A stretch of 64,000 nt of DNA, from contig NZ_SLZU01000015.1 of assembly GCF_004342065.1 (NCBI RefSeq), positions 1 through 64,000 on the forward strand, written 5' to 3'. A model generated the notes under the pieces. That model ran no database searches. It worked only from the letters and a program-made list of their open reading frames with translations, and was not told where the DNA came from. Source of the DNA: Primorskyibacter sedentarius (GTDB lineage: Bacteria; Pseudomonadota; Alphaproteobacteria; Rhodobacterales; Rhodobacteraceae). Both the position numbers and the translations under genes were made by a program. Below, in pieces: positions 51,680 to 61,870 of this stretch. The first letter of the stretch is position 1. The number at the start of each line of letters is the position of its first letter.

Positions 51680-53194
51680 ATGCTGTCAATCTTCGATAAA
51701 GGCGCCCCGCCCGCCTGCCCTGCGCCATTCAACCTAGCCGCCCACGTGCTGGAGCGTGGCCGCGCATATCCTGACAAGACCGCGCTGGAGATCATCGGCG
51801 CGCAGGAGGTGGAGCGCTGGAGCTACGGCAGGCTGCGCGCGCATGTGCTGGGAGCGGCCACCGGCCTTTTGCGTGAAGGCTTAAGTCCGGGCGATACCCT
51901 GTTGATGCGGGTTGGAAATACCGTCGATTTTCCAATCGCCTATCTGGGTGCTATCGCAGCGGGCATCGTCCCGGTGCCGACATCGTCCCAACTGACCGAG
52001 GCGGAAGTGTCCCATATCCTCGGGACGTTGCGCCCGACCGCCGTTCTGCACGCCGAAGCGATCCCCTGCCCCAAGCAACCAGCCTGCCGCGTGATCCCCG
52101 CAAATGCCATCGCGGGTTGGTCCGACCTGCCTGCAGCTACCCCCGACATCGGCACCCCGGATCGTATGGCATATGTGATCTACACATCGGGCACATCGGG
52201 CACACCTCGTGCGGTTGCACATGCCCACCGTGCAATCTGGGCGCGCCAGATGATGATGCAGGGCTGGTACGGGCTGCGCGAAGAGGACCGGCTGTGCCAT
52301 GCGGGCGCGTTCAACTGGACCTACACGCTGGGCACCGGGCTGATGGATCCCTGGACCATGGGCGCCACCGCATTGATCCCGGCACCGGGAACGGATCATG
52401 CGCAACTCCCGGCCCTCCTCAGGGATCACAATGCCACGATTTTCGCAGCGGCACCGGGCGTTTACCGCAATATCCTCAAGCACGGACCCTTTGATCTGCC
52501 AAAGCTTCGGCATGGCCTGTCCGCAGGCGAGAAACTCTCGCCCCAGATCCGCGAGGATTGGGAAAAAGCGACCGGGCGACCGATCTTCGAGGCCTATGGC
52601 ATGTCCGAATGCTCTACCTTCATTTCCGCCTCGCCGGACCAGCCCGCCCCCGCAGACCGCCTCGGGCGGCCCCAGATCGGGCGCCGCATCGCCATTCTGG
52701 GCGATGACGGCCCGGTGCCGCTGTCCCAACCCGGCGTCATTGCCATTGATGCGCGCGATCCCGGCCTAATGCTGGGCTACCTGAACGCGCCAGAGGCCAC
52801 GGCGGCGAAATTTCGCGACGGCTGGTTTCTGACCGGCGATCTGGGTTCGATGGATCAGTCTGGCCTGATCACCTATCTGGGTCGCGCTGACGACATGATG
52901 AATGCAGGCGGCTACCGCGTCTCGCCCATCGAGGTTGAAGCGGCGCTGCATAATTACCCCGGCATTGATGCACTGGCTGCGACGGATGTCGAAATCAAAC
53001 CCGGGGTGCGCGTGATCGCCGCGTTTTACACCGGTCCTGCCCCGCTACCAGACGCCGCATTGGCCGCGTTTGCGCAAACCCGACTTGCAAGGTACAAGCA
53101 GCCGCGTCTGTACAGGCATATGGCCGCGCTTCCCACCGGGGCCAATGGCAAGATCCTGCGTCGCGCGCTGCGCGACCAATTCAAGGCCCGTTGA
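51680..53194 (+). CDS. AMP-dependent acyl-CoA ligase
   Basis: A 504-residue ANL-superfamily ligase. ATP-binding P-loop YTSGTSGTPRAVAHAH (about 170-185), FEAYGMSECSTF, WFLTGDLGSMD and GRADDMMNAGGYRVSPIE, with the catalytic lysine region GANGKILRRAL at the C-terminus. The layout resembles benzoate/short-chain acyl-CoA ligases; substrate unknown. It ends directly at the start of the FrnE-like gene, so they are cotranscribed. The ATG at 51680 is chosen by family alignment. Confidence 0.84.
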   Translation: MLSIFDKGAPPACPAPFNLAAHVLERGRAYPDKTALEIIGAQEVERWSYGRLRAHVLGAATGLLREGLSPGDTLLMRVGNTVDFPIAYLGAIAAGIVPVPTSSQLTEAEVSHILGTLRPTAVLHAEAIPCPKQPACRVIPANAIAGWSDLPAATPDIGTPDRMAYVIYTSGTSGTPRAVAHAHRAIWARQMMMQGWYGLREEDRLCHAGAFNWTYTLGTGLMDPWTMGATALIPAPGTDHAQLPALLRDHNATIFAAAPGVYRNILKHGPFDLPKLRHGLSAGEKLSPQIREDWEKATGRPIFEAYGMSECSTFISASPDQPAPADRLGRPQIGRRIAILGDDGPVPLSQPGVIAIDARDPGLMLGYLNAPEATAAKFRDGWFLTGDLGSMDQSGLITYLGRADDMMNAGGYRVSPIEVEAALHNYPGIDALAATDVEIKPGVRVIAAFYTGPAPLPDAALAAFAQTRLARYKQPRLYRHMAALPTGANGKILRRALRDQFKAR

Positions 53195-53827
53195 ATGGTT
53201 AAGCTCGACATCATGTCCGACCCGATTTGCCCCTGGTGCTACATCGGCAAGACCTATCTGGACCGCGCTCTGGAGGCGCATCCCAACCATCCGTTCGAGA
53301 TCGAGTGGCATCCCTTCCAGCTCAACCCCGACATGCCTGCAGGCGGCATGGACCGGCGCGCTTATCTTGAGGGCAAGTTCGGCGGCAAGAAGGGTGCGGT
53401 CAAATCCTACATGCCCGTGGTCGAACATGCCAAAACCGCCGGGCTGGAGATGAACCTTGATGGTATCAAGCGCACGCCCAACACGTTGGACGCCCACCGG
53501 CTGATCCTCTGGGGGGCCATCGAAGGGCGGCAGACGGCCATCGTGTCGTCGCTCTTCCGGGCGTATTTCAACGAGTGTCGTGACATTGGCGACCGCGAGG
53601 TTCTGGCCGATATCGCCGATAGTTGCGGAATGGATGCCGCGATCATCCTGCGGCTGCTGGACTCGGATGCCGATATCGAAGAGATCCGCAACAGGGACAC
53701 CGCAGCGCGCGAGATGGGTGTCACATCGGTTCCCACCTTCATCGTTGACCGCAAACATGCGGTGCCCGGCGCGCAACCGCCAGAGCTGTGGGCCACGGTC
53801 ATCGAAGAGCTGGCCCAGCAGGCCTGA
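53195..53827 (+). CDS. DsbA-family FrnE-like oxidoreductase
   Basis: A 210-residue thioredoxin-fold protein of the FrnE/DsbA type. VKLDIMSDPICPWCYIGK has the CPWC active site, and the C-terminal half has GVTSVPTFIVDRKHAVPGAQ with the cis-proline. No signal peptide, so cytoplasmic. It starts on the base after the ligase stop. Family members act in disulfide or glutathione chemistry. Confidence 0.88.
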   Translation: MVKLDIMSDPICPWCYIGKTYLDRALEAHPNHPFEIEWHPFQLNPDMPAGGMDRRAYLEGKFGGKKGAVKSYMPVVEHAKTAGLEMNLDGIKRTPNTLDAHRLILWGAIEGRQTAIVSSLFRAYFNECRDIGDREVLADIADSCGMDAAIILRLLDSDADIEEIRNRDTAAREMGVTSVPTFIVDRKHAVPGAQPPELWATVIEELAQQA

Positions 53828-53830
53828 GCG

Positions 53831-54307
53831 ATGATAACCGCCCACCTTCCCGCCGGATATCTGACGGGGCGCAGCATCACCGCATCGCGCCCTGTCATAC
53901 TGGCGGCAACGTTGGGCGGTGTATTCCCTGATCTTGACATGATCTGGTTCTACTTGGTCGACGACCGGGCGTTCCATCACCATCACTACTGGGTTCACAT
54001 CCCCTTTTTCTGGGCTGTCGTTGCGGCCTTGACCCTGCCGCTGATCGCTGCACTCAGGAAAGGCTGGCTGCTTTGCGCGCTGGCCTTCTTTGCCGCCATC
54101 TTTGTCCATCTGTGCCTCGACACGATTGCCGAGGACATCAAGTGGCTTTGGCCGTGGCAGAACACGTTCTTCCGACTAATTGAAATTCCGGCAATCCGGC
54201 CGCATTGGGTTTTGAACTTCATCCTGCACCCGGTTTTCCTGCTGGAAATGCTGATCTGGGCGACAGCGTTCTATCTGCTGTGGCGGCAACGGGCCCCGGC
54301 GACGTGA
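53831..54307 (+). CDS. YdjM-like membrane-bound metal-dependent hydrolase
   Basis: A 158-residue polytopic protein. ITAHLPAGYLTGRSI, then LGGVFPDLDMIWFY and AFHHHHYWVHIPFFW, give the Asp/His motifs of the YdjM (LexA-regulated, PF04307-like) family. Hydrophobic segments cover about 65-80, 88-110 and 135-150. It follows FrnE by three bases and its stop overlaps the GTG of the next gene. Function unclear. Confidence 0.72.
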   Translation: MITAHLPAGYLTGRSITASRPVILAATLGGVFPDLDMIWFYLVDDRAFHHHHYWVHIPFFWAVVAALTLPLIAALRKGWLLCALAFFAAIFVHLCLDTIAEDIKWLWPWQNTFFRLIEIPAIRPHWVLNFILHPVFLLEMLIWATAFYLLWRQRAPAT

Positions 54308-54678
54308 GGGGGCTGCGCATCCTGACCCTGCTGGCGACCGTCGCCTTGATCATCGCCATCGGCACGGTGTTCTTTCACCATGTCGAGGGATGGAGCTGGC
54401 TGGATTCCTACTTCTTCACCGTCGTGACCCTGTCAACTGTCGGTTACGGCGAGCTGGTGCCCGCAACGGCCATCGGAAAGATCGGAACAACCATCTTCAT
54501 CCTGCTTGGGCTGGGCGTCTTTGCCGTCGCCATTCAGCAGTTTGGCAGTTTTGCGATGCGAAAGCGTGAAGAACACACCGAATGGCTGATCGGACGTCTT
54601 GGCGAAGCCGAAGCAGACCCGGCGAACGAGGACCGCAGCCCCGACGACGCCGAAGAAAAAAGAACCGACCGGCCCTGA
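54304..54678 (+). CDS. two-TM potassium channel
   Basis: A 124-residue ion-channel protein: first helix ILTLLATVALIIAIGTVFF, a pore loop with the selectivity filter TLSTVGYGEL, second helix IGTTIFILLGLGVFAVAIQQF, then a charged cytosolic tail (KREEHTEWLIGRL). The GTG at 54304 overlaps the preceding stop as GTGA. It lacks a RCK domain. Last of the ligase-FrnE-YdjM-channel run. Confidence 0.82.
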   Translation: MRGLRILTLLATVALIIAIGTVFFHHVEGWSWLDSYFFTVVTLSTVGYGELVPATAIGKIGTTIFILLGLGVFAVAIQQFGSFAMRKREEHTEWLIGRLGEAEADPANEDRSPDDAEEKRTDRP

Positions 54679-54833
54679 TGCACATAGCGCTGTGCGCTGA
54701 CGCACTTTAAAGCCACCGATTTGCCGGACCTTCGGACTGGCCAATTGCACGCAATGGGCATACGCAACACGGGAGGGGCCGCGCGGCATTTTCCGCAAAC
54801 CAGGCTCTTTTCCAAAAAGTTCAGGACTGTTCA

Positions 54834-56042
54834 ATGCCTCGCCGCCTTTCCCAGATCGAATTTGTTGCCCTTATGGCAATGATCATGTCCACCATCGCTT
54901 TTTCGATCGACGCGATGCTGCCCGCCCTGCCAGAGATCGCAGGGGAGCTTAGCGCGGGGTCCGAAAACCGGGCGCAGTTGATCCTGACGTTTTTCCTGCT
55001 GGGCATGGGTGTGGGGACGCTGTTCACCGGCATGTTGTCCGACCGTTTTGGCCGCAAATCGGTGATGCTGGTCGGCGCGGGTGTCTACGTTCTGGCCTCC
55101 GGGGTCGCATGGGCCGCGCAATCGCTGGAACTGATGCTTGCGGCACGACTGGTTCAGGGGCTGGGGGCCGCAGGGCCGCGGATCGTGGCGCTTGCGGTGA
55201 TTAGGGATCTTTACGCAGGGCGCGGCATGGCCAAGATCATGTCGTTCGTGATGATGGTTTTCACCATCGTGCCCGCTCTGGCGCCGCTGGTCGGGGCCTA
55301 CCTGATCTCGCATGGGGGCTGGCGCGCGATCTTCGTGGCTTTCGTGCTGTTCATGGGTCTGGCCTGCATTTGGCTGGCCGTGCGCCTGCCTGAGACCCTC
55401 GCCGTCGAGGACCGTCGCCCGATGCGTGTCGCCGCGCTGAAACAAGCCCTGAACGAGATGCTGCACCACCCGACCGTGCGGCTTTCCGTCATCGTCCAGA
55501 CACTTTGTTTCGGGATGCTGTTTTCGATGCTGTCATCGGTGCAGCCAATCTATGACGTGACCTTTGGGCGCGGCGATGAGTTTCCCTACTGGTTCTTTGG
55601 CGTGGCGATCCTTGCCGGCACTGGCAGCCTGCTGAATGCGGCGCTTGTAGGCCGGTTGGGGATGCGGTTCCTCGTGACAGTCACCCTGTCGGTACAGCTT
55701 GGGATTTCCTCGGTCATGGTGCTGCTCAGCCTGGTTGATCTTCCGCTGACCTTCGGCTTTCTAACCTTCGTGGTCTGGCAGGTTTCGGTGTTCTTTCAGG
55801 CAGGCATGACGCTCGGCAATCTCAACGCTCTGGCGATGGAGCCGATGGGCCATATCGCGGGCACGGCGGCCAGTGTGATCGGCGCGATTTCTACGGTATT
55901 CTCTGTCGTGCTGGCAATCCCGCTGGGGCTGATGTTCGATGGCACAACGCTGCCCCTTGCGGTGGGCATTTGCCTCATGGCTTTGGCCTCTCTCTTGTTC
56001 ATGCTGCACATGCGGCGGGTGGAGGCCAGGCTGCCCGCCTGA
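54834..56042 (+). CDS. Bcr/CflA-type multidrug MFS exporter
   Basis: A 402-residue 12-helix major facilitator protein. FVALMAMIMSTIAFSIDAML at the N-terminus is typical of Bcr/CflA drug exporters, with the motif A loop GMLSDRFGRKSVML and VQGLGAAGPRIVALAVIRDL. Twelve hydrophobic segments are visible. Substrate unknown. Monocistronic. Confidence 0.88.
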   Translation: MPRRLSQIEFVALMAMIMSTIAFSIDAMLPALPEIAGELSAGSENRAQLILTFFLLGMGVGTLFTGMLSDRFGRKSVMLVGAGVYVLASGVAWAAQSLELMLAARLVQGLGAAGPRIVALAVIRDLYAGRGMAKIMSFVMMVFTIVPALAPLVGAYLISHGGWRAIFVAFVLFMGLACIWLAVRLPETLAVEDRRPMRVAALKQALNEMLHHPTVRLSVIVQTLCFGMLFSMLSSVQPIYDVTFGRGDEFPYWFFGVAILAGTGSLLNAALVGRLGMRFLVTVTLSVQLGISSVMVLLSLVDLPLTFGFLTFVVWQVSVFFQAGMTLGNLNALAMEPMGHIAGTAASVIGAISTVFSVVLAIPLGLMFDGTTLPLAVGICLMALASLLFMLHMRRVEARLPA

Positions 56043-56168
56043 CAGGCATCCGGGTGATTGACCCTGCGACCATCTGTATGCAGCCGCATACGAGGCTTTG
56101 AAGCACCCGCCGAATCCGCTAGAGCTTGGCGCGACAGTTCCAGTTATCCAATGTGAAAGAGGCCTCTC

Positions 56169-57383
56169 ATGTCCAAGATCAAGGTGCAGAACCCGGTTGT
56201 CGAGCTTGACGGCGACGAGATGACCCGGATCATCTGGGATTTCATCAAGCAAAAGCTGATCCTGCCCTATCTGGATATTGATCTGCTTTATTACGATCTG
56301 GGCATGGAAGAGCGGGACCGCACCGATGACCAGATCACCATTGATGCAGCCGAAAAGATCAAGGAAGTCGGCGTTGGCGTGAAATGCGCCACCATCACGC
56401 CGGACGAGGCGCGGGTCGAGGAGTTCGGCCTGAAAAAGATGTGGCGCAGCCCCAACGGCACCATTCGCAACATCCTTGGCGGCGTGATCTTCCGCCAGCC
56501 CATCATCTGCAAGAACGTGCCGCGGCTTGTGCCGGGCTGGACCAAACCCATCGTGGTGGGGCGTCACGCGTACGGCGATCAGTACAAGGCTACGGATTTC
56601 CGTTTTCCCGGCGCTGGCAAGATCACGCTGAAATTCGAAGGTGCCGATGGCGAAGTGATCGAACGCGAGGTGTTTGACGCGCCCGACAGCGGCGTCGTCA
56701 TGGGGATGTATAACCTCGACAAGTCGATCTACGACTTTGCGCGCGCCTCGCTCAACTACGGCCTGAACCTTGGCTGGCCCGTGTACCTGTCGACCAAGAA
56801 CACGATCCTGAAAGCCTATGACGGACGGTTCAAGGACATCTTTGAAGAAGTATACGAGGCCGAATTCAAAGAGGAGTTCGAAGAAAAGAAGATCTGGTAC
56901 GAACACCGGCTGATCGACGATATGGTGGCCAGTTCGCTGAAATGGTCGGGCGGCTATGTCTGGGCGTGCAAGAACTATGACGGCGACGTGCAGTCGGATA
57001 CGGTCGCGCAGGGCTTTGGATCACTGGGGTTGATGACCTCGATCCTGATGACCCCGGATGGCAAGGTCGTGGAATCCGAAGCGGCCCACGGCACCGTCAC
57101 GCGCCACTACCGCCAGCACCAGAAGGGCGAGCAGACCTCGACCAACTCCATCGCGTCGATCTATGCGTGGACCGGGGGCCTCAAGCACCGCGCCAAGCTG
57201 GACGGGAACGAGGCGCTTAAGGGTTTCGCCGAGACGCTGGAGCGGGTGATCATCGAAACCGTCGAATCTGGCCATATGACCAAGGATCTGGCGCTGCTGG
57301 TTGGTCCCGATCAGGGCTGGCTGACCACGATGGGCTTTCTTGAAAAGATAGAAGCGAACCTGAACAAGGCTCTGGCCGGCTAA
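56169..57383 (+). CDS. icd: NADP-dependent isocitrate dehydrogenase
   Basis: A 404-residue TCA-cycle enzyme of the eukaryote-like (class II) homodimeric type: [20 protein letters not shown], then [34 protein letters not shown], the metal site [20 protein letters not shown], and [25 protein letters not shown] precedes the ATG. Monocistronic with a hairpin downstream. Confidence 0.97.
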   Translation: MSKIKVQNPVVELDGDEMTRIIWDFIKQKLILPYLDIDLLYYDLGMEERDRTDDQITIDAAEKIKEVGVGVKCATITPDEARVEEFGLKKMWRSPNGTIRNILGGVIFRQPIICKNVPRLVPGWTKPIVVGRHAYGDQYKATDFRFPGAGKITLKFEGADGEVIEREVFDAPDSGVVMGMYNLDKSIYDFARASLNYGLNLGWPVYLSTKNTILKAYDGRFKDIFEEVYEAEFKEEFEEKKIWYEHRLIDDMVASSLKWSGGYVWACKNYDGDVQSDTVAQGFGSLGLMTSILMTPDGKVVESEAAHGTVTRHYRQHQKGEQTSTNSIASIYAWTGGLKHRAKLDGNEALKGFAETLERVIIETVESGHMTKDLALLVGPDQGWLTTMGFLEKIEANLNKALAG

Positions 57384-57396
57384 GCCTGCTGCCTTA

Positions 57397-57424
57397 CTGT
57401 GCGCCCATCCGGGCGCGCAGTTTT
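57397..57424 (+). terminator. terminator after icd
   Basis: GCGCCC and GGGCGC flank ATCC, then GCAG and TTTT. A modest hairpin with a short T-run, 17 bases after the icd stop. Confidence 0.6.
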
Positions 57425-57500
57425 GGTCTTGCGCATGACGCGGCTGGGGGCACTGCCCTCGCCTGATTTGCGCTCACCCATTCCCAAACAGAAACGCAGA

Positions 57501-60500
57501 TCAGCCTGCCGCCTTGGCGCGCTTTCGTTCTGCGGCGAGCTTTTCGGCAAGGTCGCGGGCAATGGCGAAAGCCCCCTGGATCTTGTCGCGATCCTTTTTC
57601 CAGTCGCGACGGACCACGATCTTGTTGTCGCGCACCTTGGCAAGGCCTTTTTGGTCCTGAATGAATTCGACCAGACCTTGCGGCGAAGCAAACTTGTCAT
57701 TGTGGAACTGGATCGTGGCCCCTTTGGGACCGCCATCCAGCTTGGCAATGCCTGCGCGTTTGCACATCGCCTTGATGCGGACGACCAGAAGCAGCGTGTT
57801 GACCTCTTTTGGCAAGGGGCCGAAGCGGTCGATCAACTCGGCGGCAAAGCCTTCCAGTTCCACCTTGGTGGTCAGGCTGCTGAGACGGCGGTAAAGGCCA
57901 AGACGCACGTCCAGATCGGGCACGTAATCCTCTGGGATCAGAACGGGCACGCCAAGGTTGATCTGTGGCGCCCATTGGTCATCGGCGTCTGTCAGCCCTT
58001 CCATCTCGCCCGCGCGGATCTTGGCAATCGCCTCTTCCAGCATGGATTGATAGAGCTCGTAGCCGACATCGCGCATCTGGCCGGATTGCTCCTCGCCCAG
58101 AAGGTTGCCTGCGCCGCGAATATCCAGATCCTGACTGGCAAGGGTAAAGCCCGCACCCAGCGTGTCGAGACTGCCAAGAACACGCAGGCGTTTTTCCGCG
58201 GTGGCGGTCAGCTTGGCACGCGGTTTTGTCGTCAGATAAGCATAGGCGCGGGTCTTGGACCGCCCCACCCGGCCCCGGATCTGGTAAAGCTGCGACAGGC
58301 CAAACATGTCGGCGCGGTGGATCACCATCGTGTTGGCCGTCGGAATATCAAGCCCGGATTCGACGATCGTCGTCGCCAAAAGCACATCGAACTTGCCGTC
58401 GTAGAAGGCGTTCATGCGGTCATCAAGCTCGCCCGCGGCCATCTGGCCATGCGCCACGACGTAAGACAGTTCCGGAAGCTGTTCCTTCAGGAATTCCTCG
58501 ATCTCCGGCAGGTCGGAAATCCGTGGCACGACATAAAAACTTTGTCCGCCGCGATAATGTTCGCGCAAAAGCGCCTCGCGGATGGTGACGGGGTCGAATT
58601 CCGACACGTATGTGCGGATCGCCAGCCGGTCCACAGGCGGTGTGCCGATGATCGACAAGTCCCGAACGCCGGTAAGCGAAAGTTGCAGCGTGCGCGGGAT
58701 CGGCGTCGCCGTCAGGGTCAGCACGTGGATATCGCTGCGCATCTGTTTCAGGCGCTCTTTATGCGAGACGCCGAAATGCTGTTCCTCGTCGATGATCAGC
58801 AGGCCAAGGTTCTGAAAGCGGATGGATTTGGCCAACAGAGCATGCGTGCCGATGACGATATCAACCGTGCCACGCGCAAGCCCGTCGCGGGTTTTCGCGG
58901 CATCCTTGGCAGTGACAAAGCGCGACAGCGGGCGCACCTCCAGCGGGAAGCCGCGGAAGCGTTCGGCAAAGCTTTTGTAATGCTGACGGGCCAGCAGCGT
59001 CGTGGGCGCAATCACGGCGACCTGCACGCCGGACATGGCGGCCACAAAGGCCGCGCGCATCGCGACCTCGGTCTTGCCAAAGCCCACATCGCCGCAGATC
59101 AGCCGGTCCATCGGCTGGCCGGAATGCATGTCGGACATCACGTCCTCGATGGCGCGCAGCTGGTCGTCGGTTTCTTGATACGGGAAACGGGCCGAAAATG
59201 CGTCCCACGCCCCTGGAGGCGGATCCATGACCGGTGCTTTGCGCAAGGCACGCTCTGCCGCGATGCGGATAAGCCGGTCGGCCATCTCGCGGATACGCTC
59301 CTTGAGCTTGGCCTTCTTGGCCTGCCATGCCCCGCCACCCAACCGGTCAAGCAGACCCTCGTCATGCCCGTATTTCGACAGCAGCTCGATATTCTCGACC
59401 GGCAGGTAAAGCCGCGCGCCTTCGGCGTATTCCAGCAGCAGACATTCATGGGCCGCACCGGCTGCGGTGACGACTTCCATCCCCTGATACCGCCCGATGC
59501 CGTGATCGACATGCACGACCAGATCACCGGGGCTGAGCGATTGCGCCTCTGTCAGGAAATTTTCGGCCTTGCGGCGTTTCTTGGGCGCACGGATCAGGCG
59601 GTCGCCCAACACATCCTGTTCGGAAATGACGGTGATCGTCTGGTCGTTATTCGCCCCCCAGGGCCCTTCGAACCCATGTTCCAAGGCCCAGACCGCAAGG
59701 TGAAGCCCGCGCTTGCCGATGCGGGTGGCGTCGGGAACAGGGATGGTTTCGGCCAGCCCCTCATCCTCAATCAGCCCCGAAAGCCGTTCGCGTGCGCCCT
59801 CCGAATAGCTGGCGACGACAACCGGGCCATGTTCAAGCTTTGCCTTGATATGCGACGCCAAAGCCCCGAAAAGGCTGATACTTTCCTGTTGACGTTCTGG
59901 AGAGAAGTTGCGCCCGATCCGGCCTCCGGCATCTACCACGCCGGGTCCGCTGGCTTGTGGCAGCGGGTGGAACTGGATCATCCGGTGCCCAGCAGTCGCC
60001 CCGTCCCACGCCGCCTCGTCAAGATATAGCAGTCCCGGCGGGGCCGGCTTGTAGACCGTGCCCATGCGGTTCTTTTGCCCCATCGCAAGTCGGCGGGTCT
60101 CGTACTGGTCAGCGATCGTATCCCAGCGGGCGATCCGGCTGGGCGTAACCTGATCGTCCAACGCGACGGTCGCATTTGGCAGGTAGTCGAACAATGTCTC
60201 CAGCCGGTCGTGAAAGAAAGGCAGCCAATGTTCGATGCCCTGATGCTTGCGGCCTGCGCTCACAGCCTCGTAGAGCGGGTCATCCGTCCCGGCCGCGCCG
60301 AATTCGATGCGGTAATTCTGGCGAAACCGCGTGATCGCGGCCTCGTCAAGGATCACCTCCGACACCGGGGCCAGTTCAATCAGCACCAGCTTTTCGGTCG
60401 TGCGCTGCGTGGCCGGGTCAAACCGGCGCGCGCCATCCAGAACGTCACCGAAGAAATCAAGCCGGATGGGCCCGCCATCGCCCGGCGGATAGATGTCGAT

Positions 60501-60998
60501 GATGCCGCCCCGGATCGCATAGTCGCCGGGTTCCATCACCGTAGGCGCCTGCGAAAAGCCCATACGGACAAGGAAATTTCTCAGCGCTTCCTCGTTCACC
60601 CGTTCCCCCACGCGAGCCGAGAAGGCCGCCTCCCGCAGGACATTGCGCGCAGGGATGAATTGCGAGGCGGCGTTGAGCGTGGTGAGCAGGATGAACTTGT
60701 CGGGCATCCCGTGCACCAGCCCTGCCAGCGTGGCCATCCGCGCCGCCGAGATGTCAGGATTGGGCGACACCCGGTCATAGGGCAGGCAATCCCAGCCCGG
60801 AAATCTGAAGACGGGAATGGACGGCGCAAAAAAGCTCAGCGCGTCATGGATCTGCGCCATGCGCTTGTCATCGCGTGCAATGTGAAGGACGGACGCGCCG
60901 CCGCTCTCCAGCTCTCGCAAGAGAAGCCGGGCGTCGTAGCCTTCGGGCGCACCGCCCATGGTCAGGTGATTGCGCGAGTTTTCTTTGGGATGTGCCAT
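57501..60998 (-). CDS. mfd: transcription-repair coupling factor Mfd
   Basis: A 1165-residue Mfd that removes stalled RNA polymerase from DNA lesions and recruits UvrA. An N-terminal UvrB-like domain (IHDALSFFAPSIPVFRFPGW region) is followed by the RNA-polymerase-interacting domain near 490-560 (GDLVVHVDHGIGRYQGMEVV). The SF2 translocase has Walker A CGDVGFGKTEVAMRAA, a DEEQ box (LIIDEEQHFGVSHKERLK) and RGRVGRSKTRAYAY. A TRCF C-terminal domain completes it. Length normal. A long antisense frame opposite is a GC-rich shadow. Confidence 0.97.
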   Translation of the reverse strand: MAHPKENSRNHLTMGGAPEGYDARLLLRELESGGASVLHIARDDKRMAQIHDALSFFAPSIPVFRFPGWDCLPYDRVSPNPDISAARMATLAGLVHGMPDKFILLTTLNAASQFIPARNVLREAAFSARVGERVNEEALRNFLVRMGFSQAPTVMEPGDYAIRGGIIDIYPPGDGGPIRLDFFGDVLDGARRFDPATQRTTEKLVLIELAPVSEVILDEAAITRFRQNYRIEFGAAGTDDPLYEAVSAGRKHQGIEHWLPFFHDRLETLFDYLPNATVALDDQVTPSRIARWDTIADQYETRRLAMGQKNRMGTVYKPAPPGLLYLDEAAWDGATAGHRMIQFHPLPQASGPGVVDAGGRIGRNFSPERQQESISLFGALASHIKAKLEHGPVVVASYSEGARERLSGLIEDEGLAETIPVPDATRIGKRGLHLAVWALEHGFEGPWGANNDQTITVISEQDVLGDRLIRAPKKRRKAENFLTEAQSLSPGDLVVHVDHGIGRYQGMEVVTAAGAAHECLLLEYAEGARLYLPVENIELLSKYGHDEGLLDRLGGGAWQAKKAKLKERIREMADRLIRIAAERALRKAPVMDPPPGAWDAFSARFPYQETDDQLRAIEDVMSDMHSGQPMDRLICGDVGFGKTEVAMRAAFVAAMSGVQVAVIAPTTLLARQHYKSFAERFRGFPLEVRPLSRFVTAKDAAKTRDGLARGTVDIVIGTHALLAKSIRFQNLGLLIIDEEQHFGVSHKERLKQMRSDIHVLTLTATPIPRTLQLSLTGVRDLSIIGTPPVDRLAIRTYVSEFDPVTIREALLREHYRGGQSFYVVPRISDLPEIEEFLKEQLPELSYVVAHGQMAAGELDDRMNAFYDGKFDVLLATTIVESGLDIPTANTMVIHRADMFGLSQLYQIRGRVGRSKTRAYAYLTTKPRAKLTATAEKRLRVLGSLDTLGAGFTLASQDLDIRGAGNLLGEEQSGQMRDVGYELYQSMLEEAIAKIRAGEMEGLTDADDQWAPQINLGVPVLIPEDYVPDLDVRLGLYRRLSSLTTKVELEGFAAELIDRFGPLPKEVNTLLLVVRIKAMCKRAGIAKLDGGPKGATIQFHNDKFASPQGLVEFIQDQKGLAKVRDNKIVVRRDWKKDRDKIQGAFAIARDLAEKLAAERKRAKAAG

Positions 60999-61100
60999 GG
61001 GTGAGGGAAATGGGCCATGCCGGGGACCACGTCAACCTGTGCGACGCGCGTTTTGTGCACCCGGTGCCCGTGGCGCGGCGTCAGGGCGGGGTTTGCCGGG

Positions 61101-61628
61101 TCAGTTGCCCAGAACGTTGATCGTCAGGTTTGCGTTCATCCCCCATAGCGCGGTGATAAAAATGGCCCCCATTCCGACCGTCTGCACCCGGAACCGGTGG
61201 CGCATCAGGTGACGATGCAGCGCCTCACCCTGCGGATCATCCGTTCGGATCCGGCGCGCCGTCAGGAAGGACAGGAGCACCACGACCCCAAGCGGAAAGC
61301 ACAGCAGGAAGATCGCCTGCGCCAGTTCCAGACCGTAGCCCCAGCCAAGGATCAGCAGAACCGTCATGCCAAAGCAACCAAGGGCCAGAGCCCAGATGCC
61401 CCCCTGCGCCGCGAAGTGCAGACGCCGCAGCACGTTGATCCTCACCATGTCTTCGAGGTCTTGTTCGGCCTGACCGCCATGACGCCGGGCCGCAGAGATC
61501 ATATCCACCGGCACGCCAAGCACCCGGTGCCCGACCAGCGACCAGACCACGGCCAGCATGATCCAGTACCAGAGGCTGGAAAAAGATCGCATGTCGATCG
61601 CTTCGAATATGGTGCCGTACAAGTCCAA
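61101..61628 (-). CDS. conserved membrane protein, 175 aa
   Basis: A 175-residue membrane protein with about four hydrophobic helices (LWYWIMLAVVWSLVGHRVLG; GGIWALALGCFGMTVLLILG; AIFLLCFPLGVVVLLSFLTA; VGMGAIFITALWGMNANLTI). I recall similar Rhodobacteraceae proteins annotated, without clear reason, as components of a SufBCD complex; no function is evident here. The TTG at 61628 gives the common family start (DLYGTIFEAIDMRSF); the first ATG is at 61592. Divergent from hemB. Confidence 0.72.
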   Translation of the reverse strand: MDLYGTIFEAIDMRSFSSLWYWIMLAVVWSLVGHRVLGVPVDMISAARRHGGQAEQDLEDMVRINVLRRLHFAAQGGIWALALGCFGMTVLLILGWGYGLELAQAIFLLCFPLGVVVLLSFLTARRIRTDDPQGEALHRHLMRHRFRVQTVGMGAIFITALWGMNANLTINVLGN

Positions 61629-61870
61629 GCCCTTGTCTCTTCTCCGTGACAATGCCGGCGCGACGTCCGACCAGCCCGGTTTGCCCCGATCTGCCTGTCG
61701 GCGCAAGCGGCACGGCAGATGATCATACCGCAGCGTTGATGACCCTGTCAGTCGGCGGTGCCCGCGCGGCGCATCCGAAATCGCCCAATCGCGCCCGCCG
61801 GGGCTGGACAAGCGCCGTCGCCAGGGTGCATCCCAAGGGGCATAAGCAAACTTGTCAGAGGTCACCGCCC

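Noticed and set aside
57399-60029. Long open frame (876 codons) on the plus strand
   Set aside because: It lies wholly opposite mfd, has a low-complexity, Arg/His/Gln-rich composition typical of a GC-rich antisense shadow, and no domain was recognised.
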